In this document: piece by piece, positions 43,264 through 51,425 of the stretch | Numbering within the stretch: the first letter of the stretch is position 1 | Layout of the letters: each line of letters opens with the position of its first letter | NCBI GenBank assembly: GCA_020849725.1 | Contig: JADLAZ010000067.1 | Span: 1-53,427 of the forward strand | Source of the DNA: Chloroflexota bacterium | Lineage (GTDB): Bacteria; Chloroflexota; Chloroflexia; Thermomicrobiales; JADLAZ01 | Direction: 5' to 3' | Length of the DNA: 53,427 nt | The notes under the pieces: model-generated | Databases searched by the model: none | The model's input: only the letters and a program-made list of their open reading frames with translations | Told to the model about the DNA's origin: nothing | Translations under genes and position numbers: made by a program

Positions 43264-44400
43264 GTGGCGGTGGTCGTTCCGACCAGAATCGGGGGCGTGC
43301 CGGCCGTCGGTCGCTGGCGCGACTTCGACTGGGTACTGCTGCTGACGACGCTGCTGCTGCTGGGCTTCGGCGTCGCGGTCATCTCCAGCACCAGCGGCGA
43401 TGGCGGATCGCTTGTCGGTGGCTTCGCCGTGCGCCAGATCGTGTTTGCCACCGTCGGCCTGGGCGCGATGCTGGTGCTGGCGCTGACGAACTACCGCCTG
43501 CTGGCGAGCCTGGCGCTGCCGCTGTACGTCCTCACGATCGGGGCGCTGGTGGCGGTCGAGCGCATCGGCACGGTCATCGGTGGGTCGGCGCGCTGGTTCG
43601 ACCTGACCTTCTTCCTGTTGCAGCCGTCGCTGTTCGCCCAGCTCACGCTGGTGCTGGCGATGGCGACGCTGCTGAGCCGGTGGGGCCAGCGGCTGCGTCA
43701 GTGGCCCTGGCTGCTCCTGTCGATTGCCGTGCTGGGCCTGCCGGCCGTGCTGGTCTATCGACAGCCGGACCTTGGCTCGGCGCTCGTGTTCGTTTTCATG
43801 TGGCTGGCGCTGATCCTGGCGTCGCCGGCCCGCCGGCTGCATCTGGCGCTGCTGCTGCTGGCCGCCGCGCCGCTCGCCTGGATCGCCTGGAACTACCTGG
43901 CGCACGACTACCAGCGCGACCGCTTCACGATCTTTCTGCACCCTGAGCAAGACCCGCTTGGGCAGGGCTTCAACATCATCCAGGCGCGGATCGCCATCGG
44001 GCACGGCGGTCTGCTCGGCCAGGGGGTGGCCGGCGGCACCCAGAGCCAGTTGGAGTTCTTGCGCGTGCAGAACATCGACTTCATCTTCGCCGCTGCCAGC
44101 GAGCAGTTCGGCTTCGTCGGCTCGCTGGCGCTGTTCGCGCTCTACATCGTGCTGCTGTGGCGCTGCCTGGTCATCGCCGGGCAAGCGACCGAGCCGTTCG
44201 GGATGTACCTGTGCGTCGGCGTGGCGGCAGTCTACTTCTTCCAGGCCGTCGTCAACATCGGCATGAACATGGGCCTCATGCCGGTGACTGGCATCCCGCT
44301 GCCGCTGATCAGCTACGGTGGCAGCTCGCTGCTGGCGCTGCTGACGCTGCAGGGGCTGGTGCAGAGCGTGGCCCTGCGCCGGCGCAAGCTCACCTTCTGA
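43264..44400 (+). CDS. rodA: RodA/FtsW-type SEDS glycosyltransferase
   Basis: The GTG at 43264 follows AGGAAGGGG and gives 378 residues with about ten transmembrane helices. The SEDS signatures are present: YRQPDLGSALVFVFMWLAL, DPLGQGFNIIQARIAIGHGG, GTQSQLEFL, IDFIFAAASEQFGFVGS with the conserved catalytic Asp of DFIFA, and GIPLPLISYGGSSLLALL. The usual QPSE motif reads QPSL. It polymerises lipid II glycan chains for wall elongation with a class B penicillin-binding protein, which is not encoded here. It is adjacent to mreB, as in many bacteria. Confidence 0.94.
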   Translation: MAVVVPTRIGGVPAVGRWRDFDWVLLLTTLLLLGFGVAVISSTSGDGGSLVGGFAVRQIVFATVGLGAMLVLALTNYRLLASLALPLYVLTIGALVAVERIGTVIGGSARWFDLTFFLLQPSLFAQLTLVLAMATLLSRWGQRLRQWPWLLLSIAVLGLPAVLVYRQPDLGSALVFVFMWLALILASPARRLHLALLLLAAAPLAWIAWNYLAHDYQRDRFTIFLHPEQDPLGQGFNIIQARIAIGHGGLLGQGVAGGTQSQLEFLRVQNIDFIFAAASEQFGFVGSLALFALYIVLLWRCLVIAGQATEPFGMYLCVGVAAVYFFQAVVNIGMNMGLMPVTGIPLPLISYGGSSLLALLTLQGLVQSVALRRRKLTF

Positions 44401-44506
44401 TCGACGGTCAGGTTCACCTCGGCCGGCAGCGCCGCCCATCAGTCGGTCGGTGGTCCCGCAAGCCGTGCGCCTCGCATGGGCACGCGTAGGGATACGGGGG
44501 GTAAAG

Positions 44507-44535
44507 GGGCTTCGGCCGCGACTAAACCGAAGCCC
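44507..44535. repeat. Hairpin with perfect 9-bp stem
   Basis: GGGCTTCGG (44507-44515) and CCGAAGCCC (44527-44535) pair perfectly around an 11-base loop. It lies between the converging rodA and sortase genes and could end either transcript, although no T-run follows. It may also be a dispersed repeat. Confidence 0.5.
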
Positions 44536-44556
44536 AGACGGGATGCCCAGGCCACC

Positions 44557-44584
44557 GTAGGGGCGGTTCGCGAACCGCCTCTAC
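44557..44584. repeat. 28-base palindrome, probable dispersed repeat
   Basis: The bases from gtag to ctac form a nearly perfect palindrome centred between 44570 and 44571, with GGCGGTTCG meeting CGAACCGCC and a single G/T pair at 44561/44580. Palindromes of this gcggttcgcgaaccgc type occur many times in Chloroflexota genomes. Two such structures side by side suggest a small mobile or REP-like repeat. Confidence 0.6.
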
Positions 44585-44637
44585 GCTACGTAATACGAAG
44601 TATGCTATTCCCATGCGCGCTTCGGTATAGCGCCGTC

Positions 44638-45759
44638 TCAGCGGGCATAGCCGTCGAGGCGGGCGAAGACGACCAGACGCCGGTCGTACTCGCCGGTGGC
44701 GCCGTTGAAGGTGCCGACACAGGTGATCAGGTTCAGGTAGACACCGCCGGACGAGCCGAAGATGCGCTCGAGCGGCGCGTCGGCGGCGCGATACGAGGCG
44801 ACGTCGTAGACGCGGAAGCGGCGGCGTGGCCCGGTCGCGTCGGTGACCCAGATCTCATCGCCGACCTGCATCTCCCGCAGCCGCCAGAAGACAGCCGGCC
44901 CATAGTTGCGGTAATCGACATGGCCGGCGACGACGGCGTTGCCCAGGTCGCCGGGACGCGCACCGTAGGCGTACCAGGCGACCGTACTTGGCCCGCTCGG
45001 CACGTCCATGTTGCCGGCCGCGTCGACACCAACCGCCTCGATCGTGCTGGTCAGGCCCAGTGCCGGGATCGCCAGCGTGACCGGCCGCACCGGCAGCGGA
45101 ATGGCGTAGTCCGGCACCGGCACGGCTGCCGCGCGGTGCAGGTCGGTGCGCGGCAGCCAGGCGTCCGCGCCCAGCCGGCCCAACTGCACCGTCCCGGAAT
45201 CCGGGTCCAGCTCGAAGCGGGCACGCTCGAAGTACTGCACGAGGCGTGCCTGACCCGGACCCTGAATCTCATCAAACGCCTCGGTCAGCGGCAGGCCAAA
45301 GACGGGCAATCCGCCGTTCTCCCGCCAGAATGACAGGAAGGCGTCACGGACGCTGTGATTGGTCTCGACCGCCAGGCGGCACGACGTGGGCGGGCAGATC
45401 GGGTCTGGCGGGGTGTACCGCTGCGGCCGGTTGCCCAGGCGCTGATCGCCCAGCAGCGCCAGTTGCACCTGATAGGGCGGCAGCTCCGCCGGATGCCACT
45501 CGAGGATGGCCCGCTCGTAGTACTGCACCAGCCGGCCGGTCTCGTCGACGACGGCGGGGCCGACCGGGAAGCCGAGGACAGGCACCTGGCCATGCGTGCG
45601 CCAGAAGTCGAAGAAAGCGCCCTGGGCGCAGTGGCCCGTCTCCGGGAAGCACTGCGTCTCGGCGGCGGCGACCGGCTGCGCCGCCGGCACAGCCAGCGTC
45701 ACGGCCACTGCCAGCAGGCAGACCCATCGGCCCAGCCGGGCCAGCACAGAAGCGATCAT
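44638..45759 (-). CDS. Exported sortase with N-terminal FW-G repeats
   Basis: The ATG at 45759 follows GAGGGA, giving 373 residues with a signal or anchor helix (VCLLAVAVTLAVPAAQ). Two repeats follow, FFDFWRTHGQVPVLGFPVGP with LVQYYERAILEWHP, and FLSFWRENGGLPVFGLPLTE with LVQYFERARFELDP; this pattern is seen in surface proteins of Chloroflexota. Residues about 215-373 are a class D/E/F-like sortase: His in VAGHVDYRNYG, Cys in LNLITCVG and Arg in YDRRLVVFARL. Sortases join surface proteins to the wall or to each other. No LPxTG-like substrate is evident in this window. Confidence 0.85.
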   Translation of the reverse strand: MIASVLARLGRWVCLLAVAVTLAVPAAQPVAAAETQCFPETGHCAQGAFFDFWRTHGQVPVLGFPVGPAVVDETGRLVQYYERAILEWHPAELPPYQVQLALLGDQRLGNRPQRYTPPDPICPPTSCRLAVETNHSVRDAFLSFWRENGGLPVFGLPLTEAFDEIQGPGQARLVQYFERARFELDPDSGTVQLGRLGADAWLPRTDLHRAAAVPVPDYAIPLPVRPVTLAIPALGLTSTIEAVGVDAAGNMDVPSGPSTVAWYAYGARPGDLGNAVVAGHVDYRNYGPAVFWRLREMQVGDEIWVTDATGPRRRFRVYDVASYRAADAPLERIFGSSGGVYLNLITCVGTFNGATGEYDRRLVVFARLDGYAR

Positions 45760-45942
45760 GGCTCCGTCCCTCGTGGCGCAGGTCACCGAACGGCCGGGGC
45801 CAGCCATCTACACCATCCTAGCACAACCCGGCCGGTCTGGCCACTGCTTCTATTGTATGACACATGACGGATGACGTGCATCTCAATGGAGGCGCACGTC
45901 GCATGATGCGCCCAACCGGGTCGACGTGACCCGCGGTGGCAC

Positions 45943-47085
45943 TCAGGCGGGACGCGCTACGCTCCAGGTGGCAGTGTCGACCAGCTCCAGCCTGCCGCTG
46001 GCGACCGAGCGCACGGCCGCGTCGAGAATCGCCTGCGCGTCCAGGTTGACCGGCAGCGTCAGCGTCTCGTGCAGCGACTCGCCGGTCGCCAGGTGGTAGA
46101 GCAGCTCGCGCGCCAGCGTGTCGCGCCCGGCTGGCAGCGGCGGGGCCTCGATCGTCTCGAGGGCGGCGCCCTTCGCCCGGATGAGGCGCACGAGGTCCGG
46201 CCCGCCGCGCGCGCGCTCGACGACCAGCGTGCCGGTCTCGCCGTAGATGACCGGCCCAGTCGGCACGCCGTGATCGACTGTCGACCAGGTGGCAGTCAGC
46301 ACGGCCATGGCCGACGGGAAGCGCACGCTGACGACGGCGTTGTCCTCGGCATCGCCGTAGGGCGAGGCGATGTTGGCCGCCAGCGCGAAGGCGGCCTGGG
46401 CTGGCTCGCCCAGGTACCAGCGCGCCAGGCAGGCGCCGTAGCTGGCGTAGTCGAGCAGTGCGCCGCCGCCGGTGGCCCGATGATGCCACCAGGTGGCGCC
46501 CTTTTCCGCCGGTGTCATCTCGACGGCCGTGCCATCGACGCCGGGATGAGTCGATCCATGCGCCAGCGGCCCCAGCGAGCCGGCGCGGAACGTGACCTGC
46601 CACGGCCGGCCGATCGCGCCCTCGCGCAGCAGCCGGTGCGCCAGGCGCATGCCCGGCGACCACGTCGATGGCCAGTTGACGACCAGCGTTACGCCCGCCG
46701 CCCGCGCCGCGCGCACCATCCGCAGCGCCTCCGGCAGCGTCGTCGCCATCGGCTTCTCGGTCACCATGTGGGCGCCGTGAGCAGCGATGGCCTCGGCGAC
46801 CTCGCCGTGACGCGCGTTCTCCGGACAAAACAGCACCAGGTCCAGCCGCTCGCGCTCCAGCATCGCCCGGTAGTCATCGTAGGCGCGCGGGATGCCGATC
46901 GTCTCCAGCGCGTGCCGTTGGTTCCAGGCGCGGGTGAAGCGGGCCTCGACCCGCTCCGGCCGGTCGGGTGGGATGTCGGCGCAGGCGACCCACTCCACGT
47001 TCGGCTCGGCGCCGAAGACGCGCATCAGCTCGTTGATGTGCATGTGGGCGAAACCGATCACGCCGAGCCGGTAGGTCGTCGCCAC
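45943..47085 (-). CDS. Gfo/Idh/MocA-family oxidoreductase
   Basis: The start is a GTG with GGAGGAG upstream, 380 residues. The Rossmann N-terminus reads YRLGVIGFAHMHI, with His residues where the usual GxGxxG continues. The catalytic-lysine signature is intact as VTEKPMATTLPEALRMV near residue 112. GGGALLDYASYG is the family's mid-domain motif. Members oxidise or reduce sugars, inositols or their derivatives with NAD(P). It is the last gene of a four-gene minus-strand operon containing a second, diverged family member. Confidence 0.9.
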   Translation of the reverse strand: MATTYRLGVIGFAHMHINELMRVFGAEPNVEWVACADIPPDRPERVEARFTRAWNQRHALETIGIPRAYDDYRAMLERERLDLVLFCPENARHGEVAEAIAAHGAHMVTEKPMATTLPEALRMVRAARAAGVTLVVNWPSTWSPGMRLAHRLLREGAIGRPWQVTFRAGSLGPLAHGSTHPGVDGTAVEMTPAEKGATWWHHRATGGGALLDYASYGACLARWYLGEPAQAAFALAANIASPYGDAEDNAVVSVRFPSAMAVLTATWSTVDHGVPTGPVIYGETGTLVVERARGGPDLVRLIRAKGAALETIEAPPLPAGRDTLARELLYHLATGESLHETLTLPVNLDAQAILDAAVRSVASGRLELVDTATWSVARPA

Positions 47086-47139
47086 GGCCTGCTCCTCCCT
47101 CGCACCGGCCGGGCCGAGCCGCCGGCGGTCGTGCCCACG

Positions 47140-47931
47140 TCACACCTCCAGGTGGGCGTCGAGCCAGTCTTTCGCGCGTCGGGCCATCAGCCGCGGATCG
47201 ACCGGGTCGGGCGCCAGCTCGACTGTCAGGTAGCCGGTGTAGCCGATCTCGCGCAGCGCCGCCAGGCAGGCGTCGAAGTCGACCGTGCCCTCGCCGAAGA
47301 ACCGGCCGCCGGTATCTTTGAGGTGGCAGGCCAGCGCCAGGTCGGCCGCCTCACGGATCTCGTGGTCGCCGGAGAGGTTGCTGCCGGCGGCGTTGCCCAC
47401 GTCGAGATAGATACCGAGACAGGGTGACGCCAGCTCGTCGATCAGGCCGCGGATCTGGTGGGTCGTCAGCAAGAAGGGCTTGTTGACCGCCTCGATCGCC
47501 ACTCGGACGCCGGCCCGCTCGGCCTCGGGCAGGCACCGCGCCAGACTGCGCCGGAAGACCGGATACGGCGCCGCGGTCGTCGCCTCCTGGGTATCGCAGG
47601 CCGGCGCCAGAATGGTTGGGATACCCAGATCGACCGCCAGCGCGATCGCCTCGTGCAGCAGGTCAACGCCGATCTCACGCACGCGCGCGTCGGGCGAGGC
47701 GAGGTTGAACGCCCAGTGGCAGTTCATGCACAGCGACGTCAGCGTCACGCCGCTCCTGGCGGCCAGCGCCCGCACGGCGGCCCGGCGCGCCTGGTCCCAC
47801 ATGCGTGGCAGCAGCGCGTTCGCGTCGATATTGAGTTCGATGCCGGCGTAGCCAAGCTCGGACGCCGCCAGGATGCGCTCATCCCAATCGAGTGGTCGGC
47901 CAAAGATGCCCGAGTTCGCCGCCAGGTGCAT
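47140..47931 (-). CDS. Sugar phosphate isomerase/epimerase (xylose isomerase-like TIM barrel)
   Basis: This 263-residue TIM barrel starts at an ATG after GGGAGGA. It belongs to the AP-endonuclease-2 superfamily: Glu in YAGIELNIDANAL, Glu in VRVAIEAVNKPFLLT, Asp in GIYLDVGNAAG, His in ALACHLKDTGG and Glu in YLTVELAPDP are the expected divalent-metal ligands. Enzymes of this shape isomerise or epimerise sugars, inosose or hydroxypyruvate. It lies between the CoA-transferase and an oxidoreductase in the operon, which fits breakdown of a cyclitol or unusual sugar. Confidence 0.9.
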   Translation of the reverse strand: MHLAANSGIFGRPLDWDERILAASELGYAGIELNIDANALLPRMWDQARRAAVRALAARSGVTLTSLCMNCHWAFNLASPDARVREIGVDLLHEAIALAVDLGIPTILAPACDTQEATTAAPYPVFRRSLARCLPEAERAGVRVAIEAVNKPFLLTTHQIRGLIDELASPCLGIYLDVGNAAGSNLSGDHEIREAADLALACHLKDTGGRFFGEGTVDFDACLAALREIGYTGYLTVELAPDPVDPRLMARRAKDWLDAHLEV

Positions 47932-48040
47932 CGCGTCCTCCCGGTCGTGTGCTCGTCAGGCGCGCCGGCCGATGGTGTCGATCGCTCCGCCGTCGAGGTC
48001 GAGGCGAGGGCGGTGAGCGTTCCGATCAGCGAGCCTCGGC

Positions 48041-49246
48041 TCAGGCATGGGGCAAGCCAATCGCGCCCGACTCGCACAGCCGGGCGATAGTTGCGTCGTC
48101 GTAGCCGGCCCAGCGCAGCACCTCGGCCGAGTGCTGGCCGAGCCGGGGCGCCGGCCGCCGGATGCTGACCGGCGTCTCCGACAGCTTGATCGGTGTCGCC
48201 AGCGCCCGCGTCGGCCCGATGGCCGGGTCGTCCAGCGGCACGACCAACTCGCGCTGACGGGTGTGCTCGTCGTGGTCGAGCACGTAGTCGACGGTATTGA
48301 TCGGCCCGCACGGCACGCCGGCCGCCGTCAGCGCTGTCAGCCAATCGGCCGCCGGTCGAGTGTGGAAGATCTCCTCCAGAATGGCGATCAGCGCGATGCG
48401 GTTGGCCAGCCGCAGATCGGAGTTGGCGAAGCGCTCGTCGGTCGCCAGCTCCGGGCGGCCCAGCACAGCGCACAGCGGCGCGAAGGTGCGGTTGTTCGTC
48501 GCCCAGACGATGATGAACTCGCCATCGGCGCAGCCGAACGCCTGATAGGGCACGCCGACCGGGTGGCCGCTGCCGAGCCGGCGCGGCACGGTGCCGTGGG
48601 CGAAGTAGGCCGCCGCCTCCCACACCAGCCAGGAGATCGGTGTGTCCAGCAGGCAGACGTCGATTTGCTGGCCGCGGCCGGTGCGCTGGCGCGACCACAG
48701 CGCGCTGAGAATGCCGATGACGCCATACATGCCGGTGCCGACGTCGCAGACCGGCACGCCGGCCTTGGCCGGTGGCCCGTCCGGCTCGCCGGTGATGCTC
48801 ATGAGGCCGCTCATCGCCTGGGTCAGAATGTCGACGCCGGGGCGGTCCCGGTAGGGTCCGTCCAGCCCGAAGCCGGTGATGGCGCAGTAGACCAGACCCG
48901 GGTTGATCTGGCTGAGCGTCGCGTAGTCGCCGCCGAGACGGGCGGCCGTGCCGGGTCGGAAGTTCTGGATCAGCACATCAGCGCGGCGCACCAGATCATG
49001 GAAGACGCCGCGTCCTGCCTCGCTCTTGAGGTCGATGGCGACGCTGCGCTTGTTGCGGTTGACCATGATGAAGCCGGCGCTGACGTCGCCGATGAACGGC
49101 GGGTTGCCGCGCTGCTCCTCGGTCTGGCCGGGATTCTCGATCTTGATGACGTCGGCGCCCAGGTCGGCCAGGATGCCACCGCAGAACGGCCCGGCCAGCA
49201 CGTGGGTCCAGTCCAGAACGACGATGCCTTCCAACGGCCCGGCCAT
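48041..49246 (-). CDS. CaiB/BaiF-family CoA-transferase
   Basis: This 401-residue protein starts at an ATG with AGGAGG. It has the class III CoA-transferase pattern: GIVVLDWTHVLAGPFCGGIL, LGADVIKIENPG, the NRNKRSVAIDLKSEAGR segment, VLIQNFRPG and the catalytic Asp in VCDVGTGMYG near residue 166. These enzymes move CoA between organic acids. Its presence among sugar-type genes suggests that the pathway ends in a carboxylic acid that is activated as a CoA ester. The length is standard and no key residue is missing. Confidence 0.93.
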   Translation of the reverse strand: MAGPLEGIVVLDWTHVLAGPFCGGILADLGADVIKIENPGQTEEQRGNPPFIGDVSAGFIMVNRNKRSVAIDLKSEAGRGVFHDLVRRADVLIQNFRPGTAARLGGDYATLSQINPGLVYCAITGFGLDGPYRDRPGVDILTQAMSGLMSITGEPDGPPAKAGVPVCDVGTGMYGVIGILSALWSRQRTGRGQQIDVCLLDTPISWLVWEAAAYFAHGTVPRRLGSGHPVGVPYQAFGCADGEFIIVWATNNRTFAPLCAVLGRPELATDERFANSDLRLANRIALIAILEEIFHTRPAADWLTALTAAGVPCGPINTVDYVLDHDEHTRQRELVVPLDDPAIGPTRALATPIKLSETPVSIRRPAPRLGQHSAEVLRWAGYDDATIARLCESGAIGLPHA

Positions 49247-49280
49247 GACGTGCCTCCTGCTCGCGACGGGGGATGGAACC

Positions 49281-49320
49281 GCGAATGGACGAGAATAGAC
49301 GCGAAAAGCACGGGAAGTGG
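49281..49320. repeat. Four imperfect 10-base repeats
   Basis: Successive blocks gcgaatggac, gagaatagac, gcgaaaagca and cgggaagtgg share a gxgaaxxgac core with a strict 10-base period. They lie upstream of the CoA-transferase gene. The period matches a DNA helical turn. Confidence 0.45.
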
Positions 49321-49351
49321 TCGAAGGTGAGGGGCTGGCGTCAAGAGCGAA

Positions 49352-50437
49352 TCAGCGGGATGGGCCGAGGCGAATGGCGGCGGCTTGCGCCTGGAGGCAC
49401 AGCTCGGCGGCGGTGAAGGCGTGGGCCTGGGTCATCGCCGTCTCGGTGCGGTCGAGGCAGTCGCGAATGAGCTGGCCGAAGAACGGATAGCCGACCTGAC
49501 CGGCCAGCGCCTCGTGCCGCTCACCCCGGCGGTCGACCAGGAACAGGTGGTCGCCGGTGCCGTCAGCAGCGACGTTGAGGTACTTGCGCAGCTCGATGTA
49601 GCCATCGGCGCCGAGGATGATCGTCCGGCCGTCGCCCCAGGCGCGCAGCCCGTCCGGCGTCAGCCAGTCGACGCGGCAGTAGCCGCTGGCGCCGGTGTCG
49701 GCCAACAGGCTGATCTCGCCAAGGTCCTCCAGCTCCGGGAACTCGGGATGGGCGACGTTGCCGGCGGCGCTGTGGACGACGCGCGCCGAGCGCGCGCCGG
49801 TGTAGTGCAGGAACTGCTCGCACTGGTGGCTGCCGATGTCGGTCAGGATGCCGCCGTAGGCTGCCTTTTGGAAGAACCAGGCCGGCCGGGCCGGCGCGTT
49901 CAGCCGGTGCGGCCCCAGCCCCAGCACCTGGACGACGCGGCCGATCGCCCCGGCGTCGATCAACTCGCCGGCGCGGACGCCGCACTCGCTGTGCAGGCGC
50001 TCGCCGTAGTAGACAAGGTACTTGCGGCCGGTGCGCGCCACCGTCGCCCGCGCCTGGGCAAGCTGGTCAAGGCTGGTGAAGGGCGTCTTGTCGGTGAAGT
50101 AGTCCTTGCCGTGCTCCATGACGCGGCAGCCGAGCGGGCCGCGCGTGTTCGGCACGGCCGCCGCCGCCACCAGCCGGATGCGCTCATCCTGCAGCACGGC
50201 GTCGGCCGAGGCGACTGGCTGCGCGCTGGGAAACTGCGCCCGGAACGACTCCACCTTGGCCGGGTCGGGATCGTAGACGGCGACGATCTCGGCGCCGGCC
50301 TCGACCAGCCCGCGGCACATGCCGACGATGTGGCCGTGGTCGAGGTGCAGCGCCGCGACCGGGAACTCGCCCGGCCCGACGACCGGCCGCGACCGGCCCT
50401 GGGGCGCGTAGGTCATGCCGTCGGCCGCGTGGCTCAT
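49352..50437 (-). CDS. Diverged Gfo/Idh/MocA-family oxidoreductase
   Basis: This is the first gene of the minus-strand operon, 361 residues, ATG preceded by AGGAG. The N-terminal Rossmann segment (FPVAALHLDHGHIVGMCRGL, then EIVAVYDPDPAKVESF) lacks the usual glycine motif and has a His-Asp-His cluster instead. The catalytic EKP motif reads DKTPF (YFTDKTPFTSLDQLAQAR), keeping the lysine. ILTDIGSHQCEQFLHYTG supplies the family's GGxxxDxGxHxxD-like motif. It probably oxidises a sugar or cyclitol with a nicotinamide cofactor. The strong divergence from the other family member in the operon argues for a different step. Confidence 0.87.
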   Translation of the reverse strand: MSHAADGMTYAPQGRSRPVVGPGEFPVAALHLDHGHIVGMCRGLVEAGAEIVAVYDPDPAKVESFRAQFPSAQPVASADAVLQDERIRLVAAAAVPNTRGPLGCRVMEHGKDYFTDKTPFTSLDQLAQARATVARTGRKYLVYYGERLHSECGVRAGELIDAGAIGRVVQVLGLGPHRLNAPARPAWFFQKAAYGGILTDIGSHQCEQFLHYTGARSARVVHSAAGNVAHPEFPELEDLGEISLLADTGASGYCRVDWLTPDGLRAWGDGRTIILGADGYIELRKYLNVAADGTGDHLFLVDRRGERHEALAGQVGYPFFGQLIRDCLDRTETAMTQAHAFTAAELCLQAQAAAIRLGPSR

Positions 50438-50583
50438 GGCTGCTCCTGTGGGCGCTGGCCGTTGTGACCGGCCGGGTGGTGGCGCGACCTTTGGCGGCCG
50501 GCATCGCTAGCCAGTGTAGCACGGGTGCTGGCTGGTCGACGGCCCGACCAGGTCGAACGGGCCGTCGCGGTGGCCGTGTGGCC

Positions 50584-50988
50584 CTACCGGATGAGCACAA
50601 CGGCAATCCCCGGCACCAGTCCGAGCCACCGGCGCTCGGCCGTCAGCACGGGGAGACCGAGGCGGGTGGCCAACGCCAGGCAGGCCCGGTCGCCCAGTGA
50701 CAGACCCGCGCCGCCCGTCGCCTGCCGCAAGTGGCCGGCCAGGCGGCCATCACCTGGCTCGACGGCAGCCAGGCGCACGCCCAGCGCATCGACGACCTCG
50801 TCCGCTTCCGCCAGCGACAGGCCGCCATCCAGCAACTTCGCGATGACCTCCGCCAGGTTCGCCGCTCCGAGCGTCGCTCCCTGGCGGAGCGCCTGCCGCG
50901 TGACCTCGCCGCCTGGCTCCGCGTTGAGCAGTGCCAGCACGGCCGAGGCGTCCAGCACCGTGGGACCGGTCACCGCGGCCGCGCTCAT
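50584..50988 (-). CDS. vapC: PIN-domain toxin, VapC type
   Basis: This 134-residue protein has the PIN fold: LDASAVLALLNAEPGGE with the first Asp, Glu in ANLAEVIAKLL, and Asp in LSLGDRACLALATRLGL. The fourth acidic position, usually TAD, is TAER here, a conservative change. VapC-type toxins cut RNA. Its start overlaps the antitoxin stop by four bases (ATGA), and the antitoxin gene comes first, the standard order. The ATG at 50988 is part of that overlap. Confidence 0.92.
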   Translation of the reverse strand: MSAAAVTGPTVLDASAVLALLNAEPGGEVTRQALRQGATLGAANLAEVIAKLLDGGLSLAEADEVVDALGVRLAAVEPGDGRLAGHLRQATGGAGLSLGDRACLALATRLGLPVLTAERRWLGLVPGIAVVLIR

Positions 50989-51314
50989 CGGTCGAGCGGG
51001 CGGGTCAGTGAGGGGAGGTCGGCGGCGTCGGCCTTGCCCTCCACCGCGCGCTCGGCGAGCAATTCATCGACCAGCGAGCGTCCCGGTTGCACCCGCGCAC
51101 GGACGAGCGCCTGGGCGCGCTGGATGGCCTCGTCGAGGCTGAGCAGGCGAGCCGCGCGACCCTCGAGCGTTGCGGTGACGACATCGCCCGGTGCGATGCC
51201 GAGGGCGCGGCGCAGTTCTTCCGGCAGGAGGATGCGGCCGCGGTCATCGACGTTCAGTTGCCAGCGGCGCGGCGCGCCCGTCGTCAGCCCACCAGTCTCG
51301 CTCTGCCCATTCAT
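50985..51314 (-). CDS. AbrB/MazE-type antitoxin of the PIN toxin
   Basis: The preferred start is the ATG at 51314, nine bases after AGGGGGA, giving 109 residues; an in-frame ATG at 51323 and a longer start are alternatives. The DNA-binding SpoVT-AbrB swapped-hairpin domain reads WQLNVDDRGRILLPEELRRAL then APGDVVTATLEG. The C-terminal part (SLDEAIQRAQALVRARV, LVDELLAERAVEG) would wrap the toxin. It is coupled to the PIN gene and probably autoregulates the pair. Confidence 0.88.
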   Translation of the reverse strand: MNGQSETGGLTTGAPRRWQLNVDDRGRILLPEELRRALGIAPGDVVTATLEGRAARLLSLDEAIQRAQALVRARVQPGRSLVDELLAERAVEGKADAADLPSLTRPLDR

Positions 51315-51425
51315 CGCAACCATTCCCCCTATCACCAGTCTCCCACGAAGCGTAGTGCGTGGCCATAGCCGTGTCAAGTGGGTGGCGATGCGACGATGCG
51401 AGCAGTGGGCGCCGACCGCTCTGCG

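Noticed and set aside
43207..44439. Minus-strand open frame of 410 codons opposite rodA
   Set aside because: The product is an Arg/Gln/His-rich mirror of rodA codons without any motif.
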